The position numbers and the translations under genes were made by a program. From Prevotella melaninogenica (GTDB taxonomy: Bacteria > Bacteroidota > Bacteroidia > Bacteroidales > Bacteroidaceae), in NCBI RefSeq assembly GCF_018127925.1, contig NZ_CP072348.1:1586001-1650000 (forward strand): DNA of 64,000 nucleotides, given 5' to 3'. Within the stretch, counting starts at the first letter, position 1. Each line of letters begins with the position of its first letter. This document shows positions 26,797 to 35,151 of the stretch, in pieces. The notes under the pieces are model-generated. The model was not told the origin of the DNA. It saw nothing but the letters and a program-made list of their open reading frames with translations, and made no database searches.

Positions 26797-26916
26797 CGAG
26801 AAATCAACGAGAGAAAACAAACTATTACTAGAGAATTATAAATATCTTTCGTGGTAAAATCAGTGCTTAAAACGTTCTTATTTTGCTTTCTAAACAGCTC
26901 ACAAACGGACACGAAA

Positions 26917-26951
26917 AAGCGAACAAAGGAAACTCCTAGAAGTCCTTTGTT
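26917..26951 (-). terminator. Intrinsic-terminator-like hairpin in leader B
   Basis: On the minus strand AACAAAGGA pairs with TCCTTTGTT (26951-26943 with 26930-26922), followed by CGC and TTTTT. Same place as 5188-5226 in cassette A. Confidence 0.5.
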
Positions 26952-27006
26952 TACAAGGGTTACACCCCGCTTCGCGCGCGCGTAGGATAAAAGAAAAATT
27001 ATATGC

Positions 27007-27135
27007 TTAACGCTGGTAGCGCCTGTGTGTGTGTGTGTGTGTTAGCAAAATATCTGACACTACCAAATATAAAGCACTAAAAAAGGCAAAGAAATCAAAG
27101 TTTCTTTGCTGTGCTGAATTGGTTTGATATGTCAT
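27007..27135 (-). CDS. Leader peptide B with (AC)9 microsatellite
   Basis: 42 residues from the ATG at 27135. It matches leader A up to the repeat and then runs THTHTH followed by RRYQR. The tract (27025-27042) has 9 AC units, so the frame after it differs from that of copy A. A GTG start at 27150 is also possible but lies almost at the expected transcription start. Confidence 0.55.
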   Translation of the reverse strand: MTYQTNSAQQRNFDFFAFFSALYLVVSDILLTHTHTHRRYQR

Positions 27136-27155
27136 TGCTAATTGTTTCACGGGCG

Positions 27156-27163
27156 CAAAGGTA
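27156..27163 (-). promoter_or_regulatory. Candidate -7 box of cassette B
   Basis: TACCTTTG on the minus strand, 20 bp before the leader ATG, as in cassette A. The 27164-27395 stretch between it and upp shows nothing else. Confidence 0.55.
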
Positions 27164-27395
27164 AAAAGAAAATATGGAATAAAAGAATAAACAGAGAAAA
27201 ACCTCGTCTTCATGTTCCAAAGAGGCACATAAAGAAATATCACCTATTATTGATAGAGCATGATTACTATCTTATGAACTAGAAGCTAACAATAATTGCT
27301 TTAATCAGAATCAAAATATCAGTGCTGCCTGAATAATAGGTGGTATTTCCTAGTAGAAAGTTTTGATATACTTACTTATTATATAAGGAGATACT

Positions 27396-28055
27396 TTATA
27401 ATTTCTCACCATAGCACAAGTCACCTGCATCACCGAAGCCAGGAACAATGTACTTATGTTCGTTCAATCCTTCGTCAATTGCTGCACACCAAATGGTTGT
27501 TGAGTCTTCAGGGAAGGTTTTGCGGATATGTGCGATACCTTCTGGCGTAGCCAAAAGACAAGCAACATGCACATGACGAGGAGTTCCCTTTGAAAGGATA
27601 GCCTTGTAGCCTAACTCCATAGAACCACCAGTAGCCAACATTGGGTCAGCGATGATAAGTGTCTTACCATTGATGTCTGGTGTAGCAAGATATTCAACGT
27701 GAATACCTACCTCATGATGTTCAGCATCCGTATATTCTCGATAAGCACTAACGAAGGCATTACCAGCATGGTCGAATATGTTAAGGAAACCGTTATGGAA
27801 AGGCAATCCAGCACGGAAAATAGTAGCCAAAACAATCTTGTCAGTTGGTACATTAACCTGAGCCGTACCTAATGGAGTAACAACATCCTTTGGTTCGTAG
27901 TTCAGTGTTTTAGAAATTTCAAAAGCTTCGAACTCTCCGATACGCATAACATTGTTGCGGAAGAGCAAACGATTCTTCTGATAATCCTTATCACGGATTT
28001 CTGCTAAATACTGATTGATAATAGAGTTCTGCTCTGAAAAATTAATGATGTCCAT
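27396..28055 (-). CDS. upp: Uracil phosphoribosyltransferase
   Basis: 219 residues. It converts uracil and PRPP to UMP in pyrimidine salvage. LATIFRAGLPFHNG and the PRPP loop IIADPMLATGGSME, followed by WCAAIDEGLNEHKYIVPGFGD at the uracil site, are typical. A TAATTTTG at 28120-28113 on the minus strand is a possible -7 box. Stand-alone gene, divergent from pckA. Confidence 0.93.
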   Translation of the reverse strand: MDIINFSEQNSIINQYLAEIRDKDYQKNRLLFRNNVMRIGEFEAFEISKTLNYEPKDVVTPLGTAQVNVPTDKIVLATIFRAGLPFHNGFLNIFDHAGNAFVSAYREYTDAEHHEVGIHVEYLATPDINGKTLIIADPMLATGGSMELGYKAILSKGTPRHVHVACLLATPEGIAHIRKTFPEDSTTIWCAAIDEGLNEHKYIVPGFGDAGDLCYGEKL

Positions 28056-28234
28056 TTTAAGTCTTAGGTGTTATAGATAAGCAAGTTAGCAACTTGCTCT
28101 GCAAAATTTCGGCAAAATTAAGAAATAAATCTGAGGTTTTGCAAAGTCTGATTTGCAAATATAGCCATGCTTCTTGTTTTTTTTATTTCTTTAACCTTCT
28201 AAGCAAATACTTTGATACTTTTTCTACGGTATTT

Positions 28235-28266
28235 TTTGTGTGAATTTAATAAATATATTACCTTTG
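28235..28266 (+). promoter_or_regulatory. Promoter of pckA
   Basis: TTTG at 28235-28238 and TACCTTTG at 28259-28266, exactly 20 bp apart. Confidence 0.7.
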
Positions 28267-28335
28267 CGGTGTCTTAATAAATAGGACATAAAAACAGTGA
28301 ACAAATCAATTTTCAACTAAATACATTTATAAGAA

Positions 28336-29949
28336 ATGGCAAAGTTTGATAAGAGCGTACTTGAGAAGTACGGTATTACAGGTACAACAGAAGTACTTTA
28401 CAATCCTTCTTACGAAGTATTGTTCAATGAAGAAACAAAAGAGAGTCTTCAGGGCTATGAAAGAGGTCAGGAGACTGAGCTTGGTGCAGTAAACGTAATG
28501 ACTGGTATCTACACTGGTCGTTCTCCTAAGGATAAGTTCATCGTTGATGATGAGAACTCTCACGATACAGTATGGTGGGATTCTGAGGAATACCATAACG
28601 ACAACCACCGTGCTTCTAAGGAAGCTTGGACAGCTGTTAAGGACATCGCTAAGAAGGAGCTTTCTAACAAGCGTCTTTTCGTAGTTGATGGTTTCTGCGG
28701 TACTCACAAGGATACACGTATGAAGATTCGTTTCATCGTTGAGGTTGCTTGGCAGGCTCACTTTGTAACAAACATGTTCATCCGTCCAAAGTCAGAGGCA
28801 GACTTCGATCAGGAGCCAGACTTCATTGTTTACAACGCTTCTAAGGCTAAGGTTGAGAACTGGAAGGAGCTCGGTCTTCATTCAGAGACTTGCGTTATGT
28901 TCAACGTAACAACTAAGGAGCAGGTAATCGTTAACACATGGTATGGTGGTGAGATGAAGAAGGGTATGTTCTCTATGATGAACTACTTCTTGCCATTGAA
29001 GGGTATGGCTTCTATGCACTGCTCTGCTAACACTGACATGAATGGTGAGAACACAGCTATCTTCTTCGGTCTTTCTGGTACAGGTAAGACAACTCTTTCT
29101 ACCGATCCAAAGCGTAAGCTCATCGGTGATGACGAGCACGGATGGGATGACAAGGGTATCTTCAACTACGAGGGTGGTTGCTATGCTAAGGTTATCAACC
29201 TTGACAAGGAGTCTGAGCCAGACATCTATGGCGCTATCACACGTGACGCTCTCCTCGAGAACGTAACAGTTGACGAGAATGGTAAGATTGACTTCGCTGA
29301 TAAGAGCGTAACTGAGAACACTCGTGTTTCTTACCCAATCTACCACATTAAGAACATCCAGCGTCCTGAGTCTCAGGGTCCAGCTGCTAAGCAGGTTATC
29401 TTCCTTTCAGCTGATGCATTCGGTGTATTGCCTCCAGTATCTATCTTGACTCCAGAGCAGACTAAGTACTACTTCCTCTCTGGTTTCACTGCTAAGTTGG
29501 CTGGTACAGAGCGTGGTATCACTGAGCCTACTCCAACATTCTCTGCTTGCTTCGGTCAGGCATTCTTGGAGCTCCACCCAACAAAGTATGCTGAGGAGTT
29601 GGTTAAGAAGATGCAGCAGAGTGGCGCTAAGGCTTACTTGGTTAACACTGGTTGGAATGGTACAGGTAAGCGTATCTCTATCCGCGATACTCGTGGTATC
29701 ATCGACGCTATCTTGAACCACTCAATCGACGCTGCTCCAACAAAGCAGATTCCTTACTTCGACTTCACTGTTCCTACAAAGCTCGAAGGTGTTGCAACTG
29801 ACATTCTCGATCCACGTGACACTTACGCTGATGCAGCTCAGTGGGATGAGAAGGCTAAGGACCTCGCAGCTCGTTTCATCAAGAACTTCAAGAAGTACGA
29901 GAACAACGAGGCTGGTAAGGCTCTCGTAGCAGCTGGTCCACAGCTCTAA
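28336..29949 (+). CDS. pckA: Phosphoenolpyruvate carboxykinase (ATP)
   Basis: 537 residues, the usual length. [11 protein letters not shown] is the kinase P-loop, [21 protein letters not shown] follows, and [16 protein letters not shown] and RNSAGL-like substrate residues are present. It interconverts oxaloacetate and PEP. In succinate-producing Bacteroidales it runs toward oxaloacetate to fix CO2. Codon use (GCT, GGT, AAG) is strongly biased, suggesting high expression. It has its own promoter and terminator. Confidence 0.96.
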   Translation: MAKFDKSVLEKYGITGTTEVLYNPSYEVLFNEETKESLQGYERGQETELGAVNVMTGIYTGRSPKDKFIVDDENSHDTVWWDSEEYHNDNHRASKEAWTAVKDIAKKELSNKRLFVVDGFCGTHKDTRMKIRFIVEVAWQAHFVTNMFIRPKSEADFDQEPDFIVYNASKAKVENWKELGLHSETCVMFNVTTKEQVIVNTWYGGEMKKGMFSMMNYFLPLKGMASMHCSANTDMNGENTAIFFGLSGTGKTTLSTDPKRKLIGDDEHGWDDKGIFNYEGGCYAKVINLDKESEPDIYGAITRDALLENVTVDENGKIDFADKSVTENTRVSYPIYHIKNIQRPESQGPAAKQVIFLSADAFGVLPPVSILTPEQTKYYFLSGFTAKLAGTERGITEPTPTFSACFGQAFLELHPTKYAEELVKKMQQSGAKAYLVNTGWNGTGKRISIRDTRGIIDAILNHSIDAAPTKQIPYFDFTVPTKLEGVATDILDPRDTYADAAQWDEKAKDLAARFIKNFKKYENNEAGKALVAAGPQL

Positions 29950-29982
29950 TCCTTTCGGAATACTTCTGAATAGATAATAATG

Positions 29983-30020
29983 ACTCCCATCCGTAGCAAT
30001 ACGGGTGGGAGTTTTTGTTT
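29983..30020 (+). terminator. Terminator of pckA
   Basis: ACTCCCATCCGT (29983-29994) pairs with ACGGGTGGGAGT (30001-30012), followed by TTTTTGTTTG. Confidence 0.85.
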
Positions 30021-30103
30021 GTCCTTCTGTAATGTAGAATAGTAAGACTGCTAATTTTAGGTAGAAATATTCCGTACTATTACTACAGTAGTTTTAATTT
30101 TGT

Positions 30104-30189
30104 TTTGCTGTCACTTTTAACACTTCGTGTAATGCTACTGAATATTAATGAGTTAAGTGGATGTTTTGAATGACAGGAGTGACAGCAAA
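30104..30189. repeat. 86-bp MITE-like element, copy 3
   Basis: It begins TTTGCTGTCA and ends TGACAGCAAA, perfect 10-bp terminal inverted repeats. Related to 1324-1408 and 22561-22646. Confidence 0.7.
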
Positions 30190-30272
30190 GTTTGTTTTGG
30201 TAAGATTATGTCCTGTCTCTTATGAGTTAATTATTCATATAGAAAATCCCTGTTAGGATTTTTTGTTCTTCC

Positions 30273-30600
30273 GAAATGTGGAGTGATACGCTAAAGCATT
30301 TATATAATAACGCACACGGAGATACAGAGGGAACGGAGCTAAACGCCATATTGTGGAGGTGCCAATGGCACAATGAGCGACGGAGGGGTAGCATACTGAT
30401 TCCTAATAACTTTTTAGGATAAACGCTTTGTATATAAATTGCTAATAGAACTGGCAAACAATCTCCTTTACTCTATGCACTGACTGTGCCTCTCTGGACT
30501 GCTATTATTATGTTTTAATACTCCTCCGTACCCTCCATTTCTCTGTGTGATATTTCGTCAGAGATCTAAGATTATACGGATAATTATCACTCTAAATTTC
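30273..30600. repeat. 328-bp MITE-like element with long imperfect terminal inverted repeats
   Basis: The left end GAAATGTGGAGTGAT matches the right end (ATCACTCTAAATTTC) in inverse. An internal pair near 30313-30335 (CACACGGAGATACAGAGG) matches 30524-30548 in inverse. A relative of the left end occurs at 17437-17510. No coding capacity. Confidence 0.55.
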
Positions 30601-30738
30601 TGAAAACCCATATTTTTGTGAACATCCAACTTCTGTTTCTCTCAGCTTGCTCTGTATGGTTTATCGTGTTGCAGGCTTACTTTATTGTTTTCATCTGATT
30701 ATCAAACTTCTAATGGGATTATGGCGAATGTATTGAGT

Positions 30739-30810
30739 ACTCCGCACCACTCGTGTTCAGCCTCCGCACGACCTGTGCGGACGCTCCGCACAAGATGTGC
30801 GAAGCGTCAT
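30739..30810. repeat. 22-bp-period TCCGCAC..GTGCGGA array, copy 1
   Basis: TCCGCAC starts at 30741, 30763 and 30785, each followed after 5 bases by GTG(C/T)GG-like sequence, so each unit is a small hairpin. Other copies are at 40111, 45930 and 52555. Confidence 0.88.
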
Positions 30811-30924
30811 TACGTTGACTGAAAGAAGTAGGATGAGCTACGATAGATATTTATTTGATTAGCAGTAGACTATAAAGGTGAATATAATTCCTTAAATGTG
30901 TAAACTATTTCGATACTAATTACT

Positions 30925-31743
30925 CTATTTTTTTGTGCTATCAGGTAAGATTTTCCTAAATCTTTGTTCTATATTGTTCGTGTCAAGTACCTTTAACTGT
31001 TCTTTTGCCATTTTATGGAGAATCTCAAAACGTTGCTTTCTTGATACCCCTTGCTTTATCATTTCAGAATTAGCAGATTCCATATTAGATAATACTACTA
31101 ACTGGTTGATGCTTGCAGTTTCTCTAAGATTTATTCCTTTAGATGCCAAATTCGGGTTCGCTTGAACCCATTCTTTTGCTTTACACCCAAAGAGAATTAT
31201 ATTTAACATATCAGCTTCTGTTGCATAGATAATCCCATGCTTGATAGCCTCAATGTCCATTTTAGGAATAATCACGTTTTTAATAGCATCGGTATGAAGT
31301 GTATAATTGGTTTTGGATAGTATTCGCTTTGCGTTCCACTCTAACGAAAGCGGATCGCTCTCTTGTTCTTTTAACCGCTGGTATTCCTTTACAATATAAA
31401 GTTGGAATACAGGACTTAGCCACATGCCAAAATTAAAGGCTATATCCTTGTGTGCGTAAGTTCCACCATACCTGCCAGCCTTAGACATAATACCTATCGC
31501 ATTTGTCTTTTGTATCCATTGCTTTGCCGTTAGAGTAAATGAGTTTAATCCTGCGCTATTTCTAAACCCATCGAATTCGGTGGGATTAAAATTAGGGTTG
31601 TAAAGCTGTTCCCATGCTCCCAAATATTCTATTGTGCTTCTTGTGCGTAACCAGTTCTGTATGATATAATCCGTCCTTTCCTTGTCTTTGAAATGTGCCA
31701 TATCTGTTAGGCAAATGTAGTCGCTCTCATTTCCTATCAGCAC
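30925..31743 (-). CDS. KilA-N domain protein, N-terminus apparently frameshifted
   Basis: 272 residues from a GTG. SDYICLTDMAHFKD and IIQNWLRTRSTIEYLGAWEQ, then GLNSFTLTAKQWIQKTNAIG and RYGGTYAHKDIAFNFGMW, define the KilA-N domain found in phage-type and Bacteroidales proteins; it binds DNA. The normal N-terminus appears to be out of frame just upstream (31781-31739 reads MNTSKKITVQK then stops). The tail (FRKILPDSTKK) is complete. Either a pseudogene or a protein using the GTG start. Confidence 0.72.
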   Translation of the reverse strand: MLIGNESDYICLTDMAHFKDKERTDYIIQNWLRTRSTIEYLGAWEQLYNPNFNPTEFDGFRNSAGLNSFTLTAKQWIQKTNAIGIMSKAGRYGGTYAHKDIAFNFGMWLSPVFQLYIVKEYQRLKEQESDPLSLEWNAKRILSKTNYTLHTDAIKNVIIPKMDIEAIKHGIIYATEADMLNIILFGCKAKEWVQANPNLASKGINLRETASINQLVVLSNMESANSEMIKQGVSRKQRFEILHKMAKEQLKVLDTNNIEQRFRKILPDSTKK

Positions 31744-32213
31744 AGATATTTCTGTACTGTTATCTTCTTTGATGTATTCATATTTTTAGTTATTATATCA
31801 GCAAAAGTAACAAATAAAACGCACTTTTCAGTATTGTTAGGGTCTTTTTTCTTCTGATACGATTTTTCTCCGTAATGAGGGCAAATGATGGTGTGATGTA
31901 ATGTAAAATAAGTAGACAATCAAAGGCGCAGAAAAGTCGAAGAGGGATAAGGGTTTAAGTCGAGAAAAGGCGTGTGGAAAGACAATCGTATAAATTGAAA
32001 AGTTCATGTGAAGGTAAGGAGGATATCAGAAGCTTATCAGATGTGATTTATTGGTCATTTTTCTTCAAGTTTATCGTTACTTTGGCAATACTTACTAAAC
32101 AAACTTAAAAAAACGTAGTTATTTTCGATATTTTACATAATTAACCTCGTTAAAGACGTTGATTCTGAAGAATTCTGATTAAATTTGCAGCTAAATTCAA
32201 TTATTAGTATCTG
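31744..32213. other. Intergenic region with KilA-N remnant and divergent promoter area
   Basis: It holds the 14-codon out-of-frame N-terminal remnant (31739-31781) and, at 32180-32187, TAAATTTG, a candidate -7 box for the next gene with a weak TTG 18-19 bp upstream. Otherwise AT-rich with nothing recognisable. Confidence 0.5.
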
Positions 32214-33575
32214 ATGCGTAATAAGATATATATTCTCGTAGCTTTAATGATGGCTACTTTGACAATGACTTCTTGTCTTAAGGACGACGACGAGAAAACC
32301 AGCGTAAGTTACAAAGACACGGCTATTTTGAGCTTTTCTTTGGGACAGTTGAAACAAGTGCGTGATACCATTGCTAAGAATGGCAAGGATAGTACTTATA
32401 CAGGCAAATTCAATGCTGCTAAAGTTAAGTTCTATATTGATCAGGCTCAGGGTTTGATTTATAACCCTGATTCTTTGCCATATGGTACGAATCCAGCCAG
32501 TGCGTTGGCAAAGGTTGTGGCAAAGAATAGCGGTACTATTGTTATCAAGTCAACAACTGACGAGAAGTTCACTTATTACCGCAACAATGATTCCATTAAT
32601 TTTAGCACTCCTCGCATGTTCCGTGTTTATTCAAACAATGGAGGCGAGTATCGGGACTATAAGGTTTCTGTGAATGTTCATAAGCAGAAGGGCAACGTGT
32701 TTAGCTGGCAGGCACTGCAAGCAAATAGCAACTTTTCGTCGTTTACAGCGATGAAGGCTGTTAGTGCGGGAAGCAAGGTGTTTGTCTTCGGAACGAATGG
32801 TAGTCAGACGGTTGGCTATGCTGCGACAAAGGACAATGGCAACAGCTGGACAAAGCTCAGCAAGATTTTCACAGCAAATGCTTATAAGAGTGTGGCAGTG
32901 CAGGGTACTAAGCTTTTCGTTATCGACAATGGTACGGTTTATAGCTCTACAGACGGCAGCAGCTGGACTACAGTGGCTACAAACAGCAGTTTGAAGCAGT
33001 TAGTGGCAGCATCACCAGCAGAGTTGTTTGCGCTATCAACGTCAGGTACATTGTTGGCTTCAAAAGACAATGGTGTTACGTGGACTAACGAGTCATTAGA
33101 TAGCAATGCTTCACTCCTTCCAGTAAGCAATATTGGTTCTTCACTTACAGCAGTTACATCTGACTTGTATCGCGTACTGCTTGTTGGTACACTGGCAAGC
33201 GGCACAAAGAATGCTGCATGGACGAAACTTTCTTATCGTCAGAATGAGCAGTGGAGTTATGTAGAGAGCAATGCTGACAAGTTCCAGCTCCCTCTTTACA
33301 AGAGTCTTTCAGTTGTAAACTATGATAAGGCAGCCCTTGCGTTGGGCGTTGATAATAGTGGTAAGTTGGCTTCTATGCTCCTCTCTCGAGATGGGGGTAT
33401 CACATGGAAGAGCGATAAGAGCTTCACTTATCCAGCAGACATACAGGCTGCGACTGCTTTTGCAGCAACAGTTGATATCGACGAATACCTCTGGGTAATT
33501 AGTGGTACAAAGGTTTGGCGTGGTAGACTCAATCGAGTAGGCTGGGCATTGAACCTTAGTCGATTGGCTGAATAA
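32214..33575 (+). CDS. DUF6242-type lipoprotein with Asp-box beta-propeller
   Basis: 453 residues. SpII signal TMTSC (Cys21). Residues ~150-450 carry repeated Asp-box motifs (ATKDNGNSWTKL, SSTDGSSWTTV, ASKDNGVTWTNE, SRDGGITWKSD), so a BNR/sialidase-like beta-propeller, without an evident sialidase catalytic set. Surface lipoprotein, function unknown. It is 20 bp upstream of a DUF6089 gene and starts the envelope cluster. Confidence 0.8.
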   Translation: MRNKIYILVALMMATLTMTSCLKDDDEKTSVSYKDTAILSFSLGQLKQVRDTIAKNGKDSTYTGKFNAAKVKFYIDQAQGLIYNPDSLPYGTNPASALAKVVAKNSGTIVIKSTTDEKFTYYRNNDSINFSTPRMFRVYSNNGGEYRDYKVSVNVHKQKGNVFSWQALQANSNFSSFTAMKAVSAGSKVFVFGTNGSQTVGYAATKDNGNSWTKLSKIFTANAYKSVAVQGTKLFVIDNGTVYSSTDGSSWTTVATNSSLKQLVAASPAELFALSTSGTLLASKDNGVTWTNESLDSNASLLPVSNIGSSLTAVTSDLYRVLLVGTLASGTKNAAWTKLSYRQNEQWSYVESNADKFQLPLYKSLSVVNYDKAALALGVDNSGKLASMLLSRDGGITWKSDKSFTYPADIQAATAFAATVDIDEYLWVISGTKVWRGRLNRVGWALNLSRLAE

Positions 33576-33595
33576 GCTATTCAAACAGGACAACA

Positions 33596-34288
33596 ATGAA
33601 ACGTATCTTCATCAACCTCCTCCTCTTCCTTGCTGCTACGCCTCTATGGGCGCAGTCGGACCCGGAGTATAAGATGGAGATTGGTGCCGGTGTCGGTATG
33701 ATGGGTTACTTAGGCGACTTTAACGAGTCGTTGTTTAAAGACCTACAGCCGATGGGAACGGTTTTAGCAAGATATAATCTCAGTCCTTATATGGGGTTAA
33801 AGATGAACGTATCGTTTGGAAAGATGAAAGGTTCATCGGCTGATGTCAAGACTTACTATCCACGTTTTGCTTCAGCCCCCTATACATTCGACAATTCGTT
33901 GGTTGATGTAGGCTTTGCATATGAATATAACTTCCTGCCGTATGGTACGGGTCGTGACTATCGTGGTGCACAGCGTTTGTCGCCTTATGCGATGATAGGA
34001 TTGGGTGCCACCTATGTTAATATTAAGGGTGGCGATCGCAAGTCGGTGCTTACAGCTAATCTTCCAATCGGATTGGGGGTGAAGTATAAAGTGAATGAAC
34101 GAATGAACGTAGGCTTAGAATGGGCGTTACACTTCTCGCTCAGCGATGAGTTAGACGGACAGAAAGACCCTTACGGCATTAAGAGTAGTGGACTCTTTAA
34201 GAATACAGACAGCTATTCAACCCTGCAGCTGACGTTCTCTTATAGTTTTATGGCAAAGTGTAAGACTTGTCATAATGAGGACGAGTAA
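33596..34288 (+). CDS. DUF6089/PorT-like outer-membrane barrel
   Basis: 230 residues. The signal peptide ends PLWAQ. The mature part alternates hydrophobic beta strands with GAGVGMMGYLGDFN at the start, as in small 8-strand barrels of this phylum. The C-terminus is unusual: after the last strand (YSTLQLTFSYSFM) comes a CKTCHNEDE tail with two Cys. It sits between DUF6242 and uppS in the same direction. Confidence 0.8.
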   Translation: MKRIFINLLLFLAATPLWAQSDPEYKMEIGAGVGMMGYLGDFNESLFKDLQPMGTVLARYNLSPYMGLKMNVSFGKMKGSSADVKTYYPRFASAPYTFDNSLVDVGFAYEYNFLPYGTGRDYRGAQRLSPYAMIGLGATYVNIKGGDRKSVLTANLPIGLGVKYKVNERMNVGLEWALHFSLSDELDGQKDPYGIKSSGLFKNTDSYSTLQLTFSYSFMAKCKTCHNEDE

Positions 34289-34386
34289 GGGAAGTTAGTT
34301 TCCACCTATTATATATAGGTAATGTCTAAAGCGTGCAGACATAAGTGCTGTACAGAACAAAACATAGGTTTATCTCTTCAAAAGAT

Positions 34387-35139
34387 ATGGCAGAAGAATT
34401 AGATATGACACGAATACCCCAGCATATTGCCATTACAATGGATGGTAATGGACGTTGGGCAACCGAACGCAATAAGCCACGCTCCTACGGACATCAAGCA
34501 GGAGTAGATACCGTTCGGCGCATAACATCAGAATGTGTACGATTGGGTGTGAAGTTTCTCACACTCTATACCTTCTCAACAGAGAACTGGAATCGTCCTA
34601 CGGATGAGATAGCAGCGTTGATGGGACTTGTGCTTACGTCTTTGGAAGATGAAATCTTCGTGAAGAATAATGTGCGTTTCCGTGTTATTGGTGACATGGC
34701 ACGTCTGCCAGAAGAAGTGCAGAAGAAGTTGCGTGAGACTGAAGAGCACACAGCGAAGAACTCTGCAATGACGATGGTTGTGGCACTTAGCTACAGTGCA
34801 CGTTGGGAGATAGCAAAAGCAATGAGGGAGATTGTTACAGAATATCAGGCTAACAGCTCTGAACCTTTGCGCCCAGAAATGATTACAGAAGAGGTGATTA
34901 GTGAGCATTTAGAGACAAACTTTATGCCTGACCCAGACCTCTTGATTAGAACGGGTGGTGAGCTTCGCATCTCCAATTATCTCTTATGGCAGATAGCTTA
35001 CTCTGAGCTATACTTCTGTGATACCTATTGGCCTGACTTCAATGAGCAGGATTTGCAGAAAGCCATTGCGAGTTTCCAGAGTAGACAGCGTCGCTTTGGA
35101 AAGACTGAGAAACAAGTAGAAGAAAACGAAAACAATTAA
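34387..35139 (+). CDS. uppS: Isoprenyl (undecaprenyl diphosphate) synthase
   Basis: 250 residues. [16 protein letters not shown] holds the catalytic Asp, followed by [12 protein letters not shown] and [24 protein letters not shown] is the conserved C-terminal motif. It makes the C55 lipid carrier used by peptidoglycan and polysaccharide synthesis, from FPP and IPP. ATG 34387 is preferred over a GTG at 34345. It is directly followed, 12 bp on, by bamA. Confidence 0.95.
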   Translation: MAEELDMTRIPQHIAITMDGNGRWATERNKPRSYGHQAGVDTVRRITSECVRLGVKFLTLYTFSTENWNRPTDEIAALMGLVLTSLEDEIFVKNNVRFRVIGDMARLPEEVQKKLRETEEHTAKNSAMTMVVALSYSARWEIAKAMREIVTEYQANSSEPLRPEMITEEVISEHLETNFMPDPDLLIRTGGELRISNYLLWQIAYSELYFCDTYWPDFNEQDLQKAIASFQSRQRRFGKTEKQVEENENN

Positions 35140-35151
35140 GTTACGCGATAG

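Noticed and set aside
34345-34386. GTG start of uppS
   Set aside because: The extra residues do not fit the family; ATG 34387 does.
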